Positions 24,880 to 33,829 of a DNA stretch of 64,000 bases are shown here, piece by piece. Below the pieces are notes generated by a model. That model was not told the origin of the DNA and did not search any database. It worked only from the letters and a program-made list of their open reading frames with translations. Within the stretch, counting starts at the first letter, position 1, and every line of letters begins with the position of its first letter. Both the position numbers and the translations under genes were made by a program. This DNA is from Streptomyces sp. NBC_01237 (GTDB lineage Bacteria > Actinomycetota > Actinomycetes > Streptomycetales > Streptomycetaceae), in assembly GCF_035917275.1 (NCBI RefSeq), contig NZ_CP108508.1, positions 7,750,001-7,814,000 on the forward strand. Reading direction: 5' to 3'.

Positions 24880-26600
24880 CGGAAAGGCTCCTCGGTCACG
24901 GTGATCACGGTGGGCCCCGGGGTGGTCAGGGCCAGGGAAAGGGCGCGGGCGAGAGCCTCGGGCGAGTCGGCGTGGCTGCCCCGGCCGCCGTAGGCGCGGG
25001 CCAGCGCGGGCAGGTCGACGGCGGGCAGGTCGACGGCGAACGGCCGGTCCCCGCGGGCCGTCATTCCGTCGCGGATCTCGCCGTAGCCGCCGTTGTCGAA
25101 GACGACGACGGGCAGCGGCAGCCCCAGTTGCGCGGCCGTCGCCAGCTCCTGCACGGAGAACTGCAGGCCGCCGTCGCCGCTCAGCGCCACGACCTGACGT
25201 CGCGGGTACGCCGTCTTCGCGCCGACGGCAGCGGGCAGCGCGTAGCCGAGGGTGCCGAAGCCGGTCGGGTGGAGGAAGCGCCCCTCGGGGCCGACGGGCA
25301 GGTGCGGCAGCGCGCCGTAGTAGCAGCACTGCGCACTGTCGGAGGTGAGGACCGCGTCGTGGGCGAGCACGCTCCGTACCGCACGCAGATACGGCAGCCA
25401 CCGGGCGTCGCGGCCGGCCGTCTCCGCATCCCGGGCGGCGCGCAGGGTCGCCACGGAACCGGCACGGTCCGGTGACCCGCACCTGTCCGCGCTGGTGCCG
25501 CCGGTCCTGGTCCCGGGCCCGTCCGCGCCGCTTTCCCGGATCCCGCGGCTGTTCTCGCCGCAGTTTTCCGGCCCCGGATCGATGGCTGACGGCGGCTCCG
25601 TGAGCGCCGTCAGCAACGCCGTGAGCGTGGTCCGCGCGTCTCCGACCAGCGGTTGTCCGGCGGGCAGCCCCGTGTACATCTGGGCCGGGTCCAGATCGAC
25701 GCGGATCAGGGTGCCCGTGAGGGCGGGCGGCGCGGACCAGAGGTCGGACTCCGCCAGTTCCGTACCGATGGCCAGCACCGCGTCGCAGCCGGTCAGCCAC
25801 CGCTGGACGGCGGGGCTGTGCAGGGACACCCCGAGCGCCAGGTGATGCCTCTCGTCGACGATGCCCTTTCCGTTGGCCGTGGTGACGACGGGGGCGCCGA
25901 GCAGTTCGGCGAGCGTCAGGCACGCGGCAGCGGCCTGCCTGGCCCCGCCGCCGAGCACCAGCGCGGGCCGCTTCGCCGACCGCAGGACCCGCGCCGCCTC
26001 GCGCACCGCGGACGCCTCCGCACCCGGACGGGCCAGGGGCGGGGCGAGCCGCACCGGACCTGCGGGTTCCGCGGCCTCCAGCAGATCGAGCGGCACCTCG
26101 ACATGGACGGGGCGCGGGCGCTCGTGGCGCAGCAGGGCGAACGCCCGCGCCACCGCCGAGCCGATCTCCTCGACCGACGACACCCGGTGGCTGAACGCCG
26201 CGACCCCGCGCAGTGCCTCGGTCTGGCTGCGCATCTCGTGGAGCAGTCCGGTCGCCTGCCGGGGGTGGCGCAGGGGCATGCCGGGCGACACGACGAGCAG
26301 AGGAACGCTGTCGGAGTACGCCTGGCCGACCGCCGCGGCGATATTGAGCAGGGCGGGGCCCGTGGTGGTGATCGCGACGCCGGGCCGTCCGGTGACCCGC
26401 GCGTACGCGTCGGCGGCGTAGCCCGCACCCTGCTCATGGCGGGGTGCGACATGGCCGATCCCGTACGGGCCGAGGTGCCGGTAGATCTCCAGATTGTGTG
26501 TGCCGGGAATGCCGAACGCCTGCGTCACACCATGTGCCGCCAGCGCGCGGACCACTGCCTCGCCGCCGGTCAGCGACGTACATCCGGTCTGATCGGACAT
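24876..26600 (-). CDS. Thiamine-diphosphate 2-oxoacid decarboxylase, AruI-like
   Basis: A 574-aa member of the acetolactate synthase/2-oxoacid decarboxylase superfamily. The catalytic glutamate is in RHEQGAGYAADAYARVTG (near residue 55). The cofactor motif starts at GDGGLQFSVQELATAAQLGLPLPVVVFDN near residue 475. The N-terminal AFGIPGTHNLEIYRHL and the ERPRPVHVEVPLDLL segment match 5-guanidino-2-oxopentanoate decarboxylase (AruI) of arginine transamination; the exact substrate is not proven. Residues about 338-385 are a Gly/Asp/Arg-rich insertion. GGGAGG precedes ATG 26600. The coupled dehydrogenase could make the 2-oxoacid it consumes. Confidence 0.85.
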   Translation of the reverse strand: MSDQTGCTSLTGGEAVVRALAAHGVTQAFGIPGTHNLEIYRHLGPYGIGHVAPRHEQGAGYAADAYARVTGRPGVAITTTGPALLNIAAAVGQAYSDSVPLLVVSPGMPLRHPRQATGLLHEMRSQTEALRGVAAFSHRVSSVEEIGSAVARAFALLRHERPRPVHVEVPLDLLEAAEPAGPVRLAPPLARPGAEASAVREAARVLRSAKRPALVLGGGARQAAAACLTLAELLGAPVVTTANGKGIVDERHHLALGVSLHSPAVQRWLTGCDAVLAIGTELAESDLWSAPPALTGTLIRVDLDPAQMYTGLPAGQPLVGDARTTLTALLTALTEPPSAIDPGPENCGENSRGIRESGADGPGTRTGGTSADRCGSPDRAGSVATLRAARDAETAGRDARWLPYLRAVRSVLAHDAVLTSDSAQCCYYGALPHLPVGPEGRFLHPTGFGTLGYALPAAVGAKTAYPRRQVVALSGDGGLQFSVQELATAAQLGLPLPVVVFDNGGYGEIRDGMTARGDRPFAVDLPAVDLPALARAYGGRGSHADSPEALARALSLALTTPGPTVITVTEEPFR

Positions 26601-26628
26601 GCTGCCTCCCTCCGCGAACGCGTCGCGC

Positions 26629-26648
26629 TACTGAATCGTCGTTCAGTA
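26629..26648. promoter_or_regulatory. TetR-type palindrome upstream of the decarboxylase operon
   Basis: TACTGAA and TTCAGTA flank a 6-bp TCGTCG spacer, 29 bp upstream of the decarboxylase start. Size and symmetry fit a TetR dimer site; the TetR encoded at the end of this gene group is the obvious candidate. Confidence 0.65.
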
Positions 26649-26650
26649 TT

Positions 26651-27666
<1,016 letters not shown>

Positions 27667-27791
27667 GGGACGACCGGCCGCTCACCGTACGCGCCGTACC
27701 GGGGGCCGCACTGCTCCGTTCACCGCTCCGCTCTCGCCCTGTCGTACTGCCCGACCATAATGAGACGACACCGACTCCCTCAGGAGATGTT

Positions 27792-29054
27792 GTGACCGGC
27801 GCCGATTATCTGCTTCCGCTCCGTACCAGACTGCGTTCCCTGCGCACCGACGCCTTCGGTGCCGATCCGGCCGGAGCCCGGATGGAGCGCATCCGCCGCT
27901 CGCCGAATTTCGCCGACGGAGTGTTCCAGAACCCGGTGGGGGCGCGGACGAGGCCGTCCGGGTCCACGCTCGAATTCGCGAAGGTCTACTTCCACAAGCA
28001 GCAGCGGGTCCACCGGGCGCCGACCGGCACCGTGCCGGTCCACGCCACCACGCTCGCCGATCTGGCCGCACCGCCCGCCACGGGCCTGCGGCTGACCTGG
28101 ATGGGGCACTCCAGCGTCCTCGCCGAGATCGACGGACGCCGGGTCCTGTTCGACCCCGTCTGGGGCGAGCGCTGCTCCCCGTTCGCCTTCGCGGGCCCGA
28201 AGCGGCTGCACCCGGTGCCGCTGTCGCTGGCGGCGCTCGGACCGGTCGACGTGGTCGTGATCTCCCACGACCACTACGACCATCTCGACCTGCCCACGAT
28301 CCGGGCCCTGGCGGGTACGGACACCGTCTTCGCCGTGCCGCTCGGCGTCGGCGCCCACCTGGAGCGGTGGGGGGTGCCCGCCGACCGGATGTACGAGCTC
28401 GACTGGAACGAGACCGCGAAGGTCGCCGGGATCAGCCTGACCGCCACCCCCGCACGCCACTTCTGCGGCCGCGGTCTGCGCAATCAGCAGCACACGCTCT
28501 GGGCCTCCTGGGCCGTCGCGGGGCCCGAGCACCGGATCTACCACAGCGGCGACACCGGCTACTTCCCGGGCTTCGAGGACATCGGCGCGGAGCACGGCCC
28601 GTTCGACGCGACGATGATCCAGATCGGCGCGTACAGCGAGTACTGGCCCGACATCCACATGACGCCCGCCGAGGGTATGCGCGCCCATCTGGACCTCCAG
28701 GGCGGGCGCCCGCACGGGGTCATGCTGCCCATCCACTGGGCCACCTTCAACCTCGCCCCGCACCCGTGGGCCGAGCCCGGCGAGGGAACGCTCGCAGCAG
28801 CCGACGACGCGGGCCAGCCGTTGGCGCTGCCCCGTCCGGGTGAGCCCTTCGAGCCGGGCGGCCAGCACGTCCCCGCCGATCCGTGGTGGCGTGCGGTGGC
28901 ACCGCAGCCGATCGAGTTCCGGCCCGCCGGTGCGGCGCGGATGGCGGAGGGCGTGCCCGCCCTGGCGCCCGGCGGTGCGGGAGGGCCGGCGGGGGGAGCC
29001 TCCTCCGCGGCCGAAGCGGATTCCGGACATGCCGAGGTCGCTCCGACGGCGTAA
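27792..29054 (+). CDS. MBL-fold metallo-hydrolase (UlaG/NAPE-PLD-like)
   Basis: A 420-aa protein. The metal motif HDHYDH is at residues 159-164 within VVISHDHYDHLD. Further ligands are in TPARHFCGRG, YHSGDTGYFPGF and LPIHWATFNLA. The N-terminal DLAAPPATGLRLTWMGHSSVLAEIDG is the usual start of the UlaG-like/NAPE-PLD group that hydrolyses phosphodiester or lactone bonds. About 60 C-terminal residues are low-complexity Gly/Ala and may be disordered. GTG 27792 follows AGGAG. A -10-like CATAAT lies at 27756-27761. The substrate is unknown. Confidence 0.88.
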   Translation: MTGADYLLPLRTRLRSLRTDAFGADPAGARMERIRRSPNFADGVFQNPVGARTRPSGSTLEFAKVYFHKQQRVHRAPTGTVPVHATTLADLAAPPATGLRLTWMGHSSVLAEIDGRRVLFDPVWGERCSPFAFAGPKRLHPVPLSLAALGPVDVVVISHDHYDHLDLPTIRALAGTDTVFAVPLGVGAHLERWGVPADRMYELDWNETAKVAGISLTATPARHFCGRGLRNQQHTLWASWAVAGPEHRIYHSGDTGYFPGFEDIGAEHGPFDATMIQIGAYSEYWPDIHMTPAEGMRAHLDLQGGRPHGVMLPIHWATFNLAPHPWAEPGEGTLAAADDAGQPLALPRPGEPFEPGGQHVPADPWWRAVAPQPIEFRPAGAARMAEGVPALAPGGAGGPAGGASSAAEADSGHAEVAPTA

Positions 29055-29483
29055 CGGGCGAAGAGCGGGCACTGGGGTGCTGTCGGGCGTCACGGCTCAG
29101 GTCGTGAGTCCCCGGCGGCACCCCAGTGGCCGTTCGGTCCCGGGGGACGGCGTGAGGCGTGCCCGGTGCACCCGTGGGCACGGCCCCGGACGGGGTGCTG
29201 CCGGGGCGCCGCCTGCGGCCCCGGTGGGGTGCCGGACGCCGGGCGTCAATGCGGCGTAAATCGGTCGCTCGTGCGAGAGGTCATACCAGAGCGGGACGGA
29301 TGGCGGGCAAGTTCGACAACTGCCCGTCGCACATGCGTGATTGACGACTACCGTGTGTGGCCGGTGATCAACAGTGGGCTCCCATCCCGTGAGCCCGCCC
29401 GACCGATCCCCGAGCCTGACCGACCACCGTAGGTGCCACCGCATGAACGCCGATTCCTGGTGCCCCATGTACCGAGGACGCTG
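29055..29483. other. 429-bp spacer between the MBL gene and the conservon
   Basis: The first half is GC-rich and contains inverted GGCACCCC (29117-29124) and GGGGTGCC (29226-29233), which could close a large stem. The second half (about 29260-29480) has lower GC content and probably holds the cvnA promoter. No gene is seen. Confidence 0.5.
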
Positions 29484-31682
29484 ATGTCTCAACTTCGCGC
29501 ACCCGACGCGCGACCGGAACGCCGAGAGGGCGGGCGGCACGGCCGCCCCGGGGCACGCTCCCACTCGGCCGCGAGCAGGCCGCGCGCTGCTCAGCCGCCA
29601 CCCGAGGTCCGCATACGCCCCCAACTGCTGCGCACCGCCCTGCTGCCGACGGTCGCCGCGCTGCTGAGCGGCGCCGCCGCCGTCATCTTCACCATCCGCT
29701 CCAGCGCGGTCAGCCCGTCCGGCAGCCTCTGGGCAGCGCTCGGCGGATCCGCGGCGCTGGCCGTAGCCGCCGTCGCGGCCGCCTATCTGGGGGCCCACCG
29801 GGTGGCCTCCGGTGTGCTCGACCGGGTGCTGGCGCTCCGCCGCATCAGTGCCCAGGGGCAGGCCGAGCTGCAACAGGTGATGGAACAGCTCCGCAACGGG
29901 GATCCGGTGCCGGCCCGGCGGCCCCAGCCGCCCGCCGCCCCCGGCGCCGACGCCTTCGACCTGCTCGGCCAGGAACTGGGCCGGGCCCACGACGCGGCGG
30001 CGGCCGCCGTCGTCCAGGCGTCCCAGCTCTTCAGCAACGCGGGCAACGAACAGAAGGTCGAGGTCTTCGTCAACCTCGCCCGGCGACTGCAGTCACTCGT
30101 CCACCGCGAGATCCAGATCCTCGACGAGCTGGAGCACGAGGTCGAGGACCCCGACCTGCTCAAGGGCCTCTTCCACGTCGATCATCTGGCCACCCGGATC
30201 CGCCGCCACGCGGAGAACCTGGCCGTACTCGGCGGGGCGGTCTCCCGTCGGCAGTGGAGCAACCCGGTCACCATCACCGAGGTGCTGCGTTCGGCGATCG
30301 CCGAGGTCGAGCAGTACCCCCGGGTGAAGCTGGTGCCGCCGCTCGACGGCACCCTGCGCGGGCACGCCGTGGCCGACGTGATCCACCTGCTGGCCGAACT
30401 CGTGGAGAACGCCACGGTGTTCTCGGCCCCGCACACCCAAGTACTGCTGCGCGCCCAGCACGTCACGGCCGGGCTCGCACTGGAGGTCGAGGACCGCGGG
30501 CTCGGGATGCCGGGCCATGAACAGAAACGCATGAACGCCCTGCTCGCCGACCCCGACCAGGTCAATGTCGGCCATCTGCTCCAGGACGGCAGGATCGGCC
30601 TGTTCGTCGTCTCGGCGCTGGCCCGCCGCCACGGCATCGCGGTCCGCCTCCAGAGCAACATCTACGGGGGGACACAGGCGGTACTCGTCCTGCCCCAGTG
30701 CCTGCTCGGCATCGACGGCGACGGCCCGGCACCCGCCGACGCCGCCCCCGTCCCGCCACCGGGGGCGGTTCACCGGCCAACCGCCGAGGACGGGGGACGG
30801 ACGCCGCAGCCACCGTCCTTCCCCTCCGGGCCGGCGCCGGGCCACTCGCACCGGCCACCGCAGCAGACGCGGCGCGAGGAGCAGGCGCCACCGCTGCCGC
30901 TGCGCGCCGAACGCGTCGACCGTCCGGTGCCGGCCGAACACGCCGACGGTCCCGTGCCCGTCCCGTCCCGTCCCGAGCTTCCCCGGCGGGCCAACCAGGA
31001 ACATCTGGTCCCGCAGTTGAGGGAGGCACCCGTCCCGCGTGCCGGGGACGAGTACGCCGTGCACGACCCGGGCCTGATGGCGGCCTTCCGGCGGGGGGTC
31101 GGCCTCGCCGAGGCGCAGTCCGCCGAGGAGGCGGCCGCCTCGGCCCCGTACGACGAGGGCGCCGGATTCGGGTCGGCGGTGCCGAGCGCGCTGGATGCTC
31201 CGCCGCAGGCGCCGGCCCCGCTGCCCGTCCGAGGTCTCACGGCACCGGCCGTACCGGAGCAGCACGTACCGGAGCCGTACATCCAGGAACGGCACGTACC
31301 GGAGCAGCACGCACCGGAGCCGTACGTCCAGGAGCAGCACGCACCGGAACAGTACGTCCAGGAGCAGTACGCACCGGAGCAGTACGTCCACGAACAAGAC
31401 GTGCCGGAACAGTACGTCCAGGAGCAGCACGCACCGGAACAGTACGTCCACGAACAAGACGTGCCGGAACAGTACGTGCCGGAGTCCGTACCGGAGCAGT
31501 TCGTGCAGGAACGGCACCGACCGGAGCAGCCCGTGTGGCAGGCGCCGGAGCCCTACCTCGCCGAACCGGGCCGTTTCAGTCCCGAGCCGGGGCCTCCCGC
31601 GCCCGACCCCGCCGCCCCCGACCGATCCGTACCGGGTCCGTCCGTCCCGGAACCCCGTGACGACACCACTTTCAAGGAGTAG
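29484..31682 (+). CDS. cvnA: Conservon sensor kinase-like protein CvnA
   Basis: A 732-aa membrane protein. Two transmembrane helices lie at about residues 50-110 (LLPTVAALLSGAAAVIF and LWAALGGSAALAVAAVAAAYLGAH). A dimerisation/linker region and an ATPase domain of histidine-kinase type follow at about residues 220-430; the N box is LLAELVENATVFSAP, with DRGLGMP as a G1 box and GRIGLFVVSALA as a G2-like box. The usual phosphoacceptor H box is not obvious, as in conservon CvnA. The last 300 residues are Pro/Glu-rich, with a PEQYVQEQ-type repeat at about 590-685. ATG 29484 follows GAGGA. It starts the cvnABCD operon. Confidence 0.9.
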   Translation: MSQLRAPDARPERREGGRHGRPGARSHSAASRPRAAQPPPEVRIRPQLLRTALLPTVAALLSGAAAVIFTIRSSAVSPSGSLWAALGGSAALAVAAVAAAYLGAHRVASGVLDRVLALRRISAQGQAELQQVMEQLRNGDPVPARRPQPPAAPGADAFDLLGQELGRAHDAAAAAVVQASQLFSNAGNEQKVEVFVNLARRLQSLVHREIQILDELEHEVEDPDLLKGLFHVDHLATRIRRHAENLAVLGGAVSRRQWSNPVTITEVLRSAIAEVEQYPRVKLVPPLDGTLRGHAVADVIHLLAELVENATVFSAPHTQVLLRAQHVTAGLALEVEDRGLGMPGHEQKRMNALLADPDQVNVGHLLQDGRIGLFVVSALARRHGIAVRLQSNIYGGTQAVLVLPQCLLGIDGDGPAPADAAPVPPPGAVHRPTAEDGGRTPQPPSFPSGPAPGHSHRPPQQTRREEQAPPLPLRAERVDRPVPAEHADGPVPVPSRPELPRRANQEHLVPQLREAPVPRAGDEYAVHDPGLMAAFRRGVGLAEAQSAEEAAASAPYDEGAGFGSAVPSALDAPPQAPAPLPVRGLTAPAVPEQHVPEPYIQERHVPEQHAPEPYVQEQHAPEQYVQEQYAPEQYVHEQDVPEQYVQEQHAPEQYVHEQDVPEQYVPESVPEQFVQERHRPEQPVWQAPEPYLAEPGRFSPEPGPPAPDPAAPDRSVPGPSVPEPRDDTTFKE
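31250..31520 (+). repeat. In-frame tandem repeat in cvnA
   Basis: About nine imperfect 30-bp units encode variants of PEQYVQEQHA (for example EPYVQEQHA, EQYVHEQDV, EQYVQEQYA). The units differ mainly in codons for Y/H, V/A and Q/H, which suggests expansion and contraction by slippage. Confidence 0.9.
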
Positions 31683-31689
31683 ATGCACC

Positions 31690-32124
31690 ATGGCGAGCGA
31701 TATGCCGTCCGGTCAGGTCTCGGACCTGGACTGGCTGCTGAGCGGGCTGGTCCAACGCGTGCCCTACACGCGCAGCGCGGTCCTGCTCTCCGCCGACGGG
31801 CTGGTGAAGTCCGTCCACGGCATGGACTCCGACAGCGCCGACCACATGGCGGCCCTGGCCGCCGGCCTGTACTCACTGGGCCGGAGCGCCGGGGCCCGCT
31901 TCGGCGACAACGGAGACGTCCGGCAGGTGGTCGTCGAGCTGGACTCCACGCTGTTGTTCGTCTCCACCGCCGGATCGGGCACCTGCCTGGCCGTCCTCGC
32001 CGGACGCGAGGCGGACGCCGCGGTGCTCGGCTACGAGATGGCCATGCTGGTCAAGAGCGTCCGGCCCTATCTGATGACCCCGCTGCGGCAGCCGGCCGGG
32101 GCGCCGTTCACTCCGGGGCTGTGA
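31690..32124 (+). CDS. cvnB: Roadblock/LC7 protein CvnB
   Basis: A 144-aa roadblock/LC7-fold protein, second gene of the conservon. DLDWLLSGLVQRVPYTRSAVLLSADGLVKS and the later VVELDSTLLFVSTAGSGTCLAVLAGREADAAVLGYEMAMLVKSV match the fold that binds small GTPases, here probably CvnD. ATG 31690 has AAGGAG about 10 bp ahead; the upstream frame belongs to shadow sequence across cvnA. It is cytoplasmic and likely part of a complex with CvnA, C and D. Confidence 0.94.
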   Translation: MASDMPSGQVSDLDWLLSGLVQRVPYTRSAVLLSADGLVKSVHGMDSDSADHMAALAAGLYSLGRSAGARFGDNGDVRQVVVELDSTLLFVSTAGSGTCLAVLAGREADAAVLGYEMAMLVKSVRPYLMTPLRQPAGAPFTPGL

Positions 32125-32126
32125 GG

Positions 32127-32498
32127 ATGCCGGCCCCGCAGGACGGGCCCCTGCTCGACGACGCGGCCGGCCGGCTCATCCGCCCGTACACCGTGAGCAA
32201 CGGCCGCACCCGGCCGTCCGCCATGCTCGATCTGCTCTCCCTGATCATGGCCACCGGAAGCGAGCCCCAGTCGCCCCTCGGCCCCGAGCACACCGTGGCC
32301 CTGGGCCTGTGCGACGGCCCGATGTCCGTCGCCGAGATCGCCGCACACCTCCGGCTGCCCGCAGTCGTCACCAAGGTCCTTCTCTCCGACCTGGTCGACT
32401 GCGGCGCGGTCACCGCCCACGCCCCCGCTTTCCATGACATGCCCACCGACCGACACCTGCTGGAGGCAGTGCTCGATGGTCTACGACGACAGCTCTGA
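32127..32498 (+). CDS. cvnC: DUF742 protein CvnC
   Basis: A 123-aa DUF742 protein with a winged-helix-like fold. Characteristic segments are RLIRPYTVSNGRTRP near the N-terminus and CDGPMSVAEIAAHLRLPAVVTKVLLSDLVDCGAV in the middle. The start is ATG 32127 or GTG 32121, which overlaps the cvnB stop; both are weak in ribosome site. The 3' end overlaps cvnD by 23 bp. Conservon complexes have been compared with G-protein systems in which CvnC helps link CvnA to CvnD. Confidence 0.93.
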   Translation: MPAPQDGPLLDDAAGRLIRPYTVSNGRTRPSAMLDLLSLIMATGSEPQSPLGPEHTVALGLCDGPMSVAEIAAHLRLPAVVTKVLLSDLVDCGAVTAHAPAFHDMPTDRHLLEAVLDGLRRQL

Positions 32499-33099
32499 CA
32501 GCACCGGAACCTCCGTGTTCTTCCCCGTCGCCCTCAAAGTCCTGGTCGCGGGAGGATTCGGCGTCGGCAAGACGACCTTCGTCGGCGCGGTCAGCGAAAT
32601 CGCCCCGCTGAGCACGGAGGAACTGCTGACCCAGGTCAGCATGGCGACCGACAACCTCGAAGGCGTCGAGTCGAAGACATCCACCACCGTGGCGATGGAC
32701 TTCGGCCGGATCACCCTCTCCGATCAGCATGTGCTCTATCTGTTCGGCACCCCCGGCCAGGAACGGTTCTGGTTCATGTGGGACGAACTGTCCAAAGGCG
32801 CGCTCGGGGCCGTCGTACTGGCGGACACCCGCCGCCTGGCGGAATGCTTCGCCGCGGTCGACTTCTTCGAACGGCGCGGCATCGGATTCATCGTCGCCGT
32901 CAACGAGTTCGACGGGGCCTACCGCTACGAACCCGACGAGGTCCGGGCCGCGCTCGACCTCGGACCCGAAGTGCCGGTCGTCCTGTGCGACGCCCGGATC
33001 GCCAGCTCGGGCACGGGCGCGCTGGTCACCCTCGTCCAGCACCTGATCAACGCCACCTCCGCCCCGGCTCCGCTGCAGAGTTTCGGAGCCCATCCATGA
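32476..33099 (+). CDS. cvnD: Conservon small GTPase CvnD
   Basis: A 207-aa ATP/GTP-binding protein. The P-loop is GGFGVGKTT at residues 26-34, the switch-II motif is FGTPGQERF near residue 92, and the base-recognition motif is NEFD rather than NKxD, a known conservon variant. ATG 32476 follows GGAGG by 9 bp and overlaps cvnC. The stop overlaps the GAF gene start (ATGA), so the four conservon genes and the GAF gene form one coupled unit. It acts as the switch of the membrane complex. Confidence 0.95.
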   Translation: MVYDDSSDSTGTSVFFPVALKVLVAGGFGVGKTTFVGAVSEIAPLSTEELLTQVSMATDNLEGVESKTSTTVAMDFGRITLSDQHVLYLFGTPGQERFWFMWDELSKGALGAVVLADTRRLAECFAAVDFFERRGIGFIVAVNEFDGAYRYEPDEVRAALDLGPEVPVVLCDARIASSGTGALVTLVQHLINATSAPAPLQSFGAHP

Positions 33100-33677
33100 C
33101 CCACTACGCCACCGGCCGGCTGCTGCTGACGCCCGTCGACCGGGACGGCCACGTCCGCGCGGAACGGCTGCGCACACTCGGCCTCGGCGAACGGGCCGAC
33201 GCCTCGTTCGACAGCTTCGACGCCTTCGCCGACAGGGTCGCCGAAGTGACCTCCACCCCCTACTCGATGGTCAACTTCATCGACGAGAACCGGCAGTTCT
33301 TCGCGGGACTGCACACCCCCGCGGGCAACCGGAGCGGCGCCGACCTCGGCGCGGCCGCGGCGAGCTGCAACCGCAGCGGCCGCTACATGGCCCGCGACCA
33401 CGGTTACTGCCCGCATGTCCTCGTACGGCGCAAGGCCCTCGTCCTGGAGGACGTCTGCGACTATCCGCGCTTCGCCGGGAACCCGGTCGTCGACGAAATA
33501 GGCATCCGCTCCTACCTCGGGGCACCACTCATCGACCGCACGGGCGTCGCCCTGGGCACTGTCTGCGCCGTCGACACCGTGCCACGTCCCTGGGGGCGCC
33601 CCGGGCTCGCCACCATCAAGTCGCTGGCCCAGGAACTCATCGGCCAGATCGACCGCAGGGAGGCCCCGCGCCGCTGA
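33096..33677 (+). CDS. GAF-domain protein attached to the conservon
   Basis: A 193-aa protein that is one GAF domain. ADASFDSFDAFADRVAEVTSTPYSMVNFIDENRQFFAG begins it, CPHVLVRRKALVLEDVCDYPRFAGNPVV lies in the middle, and IRSYLGAPLIDRTGVALGTVCAVD ends it. The cysteine (YCPHV) and the arrangement resemble the GAF domains of cyclic-nucleotide and redox sensors. Some conservons carry such a fifth gene; it could supply a sensory input to CvnA-D. The ATGA overlap with cvnD indicates coupling. The ligand is unknown. Confidence 0.9.
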   Translation: MTHYATGRLLLTPVDRDGHVRAERLRTLGLGERADASFDSFDAFADRVAEVTSTPYSMVNFIDENRQFFAGLHTPAGNRSGADLGAAAASCNRSGRYMARDHGYCPHVLVRRKALVLEDVCDYPRFAGNPVVDEIGIRSYLGAPLIDRTGVALGTVCAVDTVPRPWGRPGLATIKSLAQELIGQIDRREAPRR

Positions 33678-33679
33678 CA

Positions 33680-33812
33680 CCCCCGGCACCTCGAAGCGCC
33701 GCTGACGGTCTCAGCACTTCGAAGCGCGGCTGACACCCCGGCACCTCGAAGCGCGGCCGACGGTCTCAGCACTTCGAAGCGCCGCCGACGCTTCCGGCAC
33801 TTCGACGCCGGC
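33680..33812. repeat. Tandem ~27-bp repeats downstream of the conservon
   Basis: Five units contain CGGCAC or CAGCAC followed by CTCGAAGCGC or TTCGAAGCGC, alternating between two spacer types (GACACCCC and GACGGTCT). The unit pair repeats at about 55 bp. The array fills the gap between the convergent GAF and DUF2264 genes. Confidence 0.8.
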
Positions 33813-33829
33813 ACGGAGCACGCCGCCGG

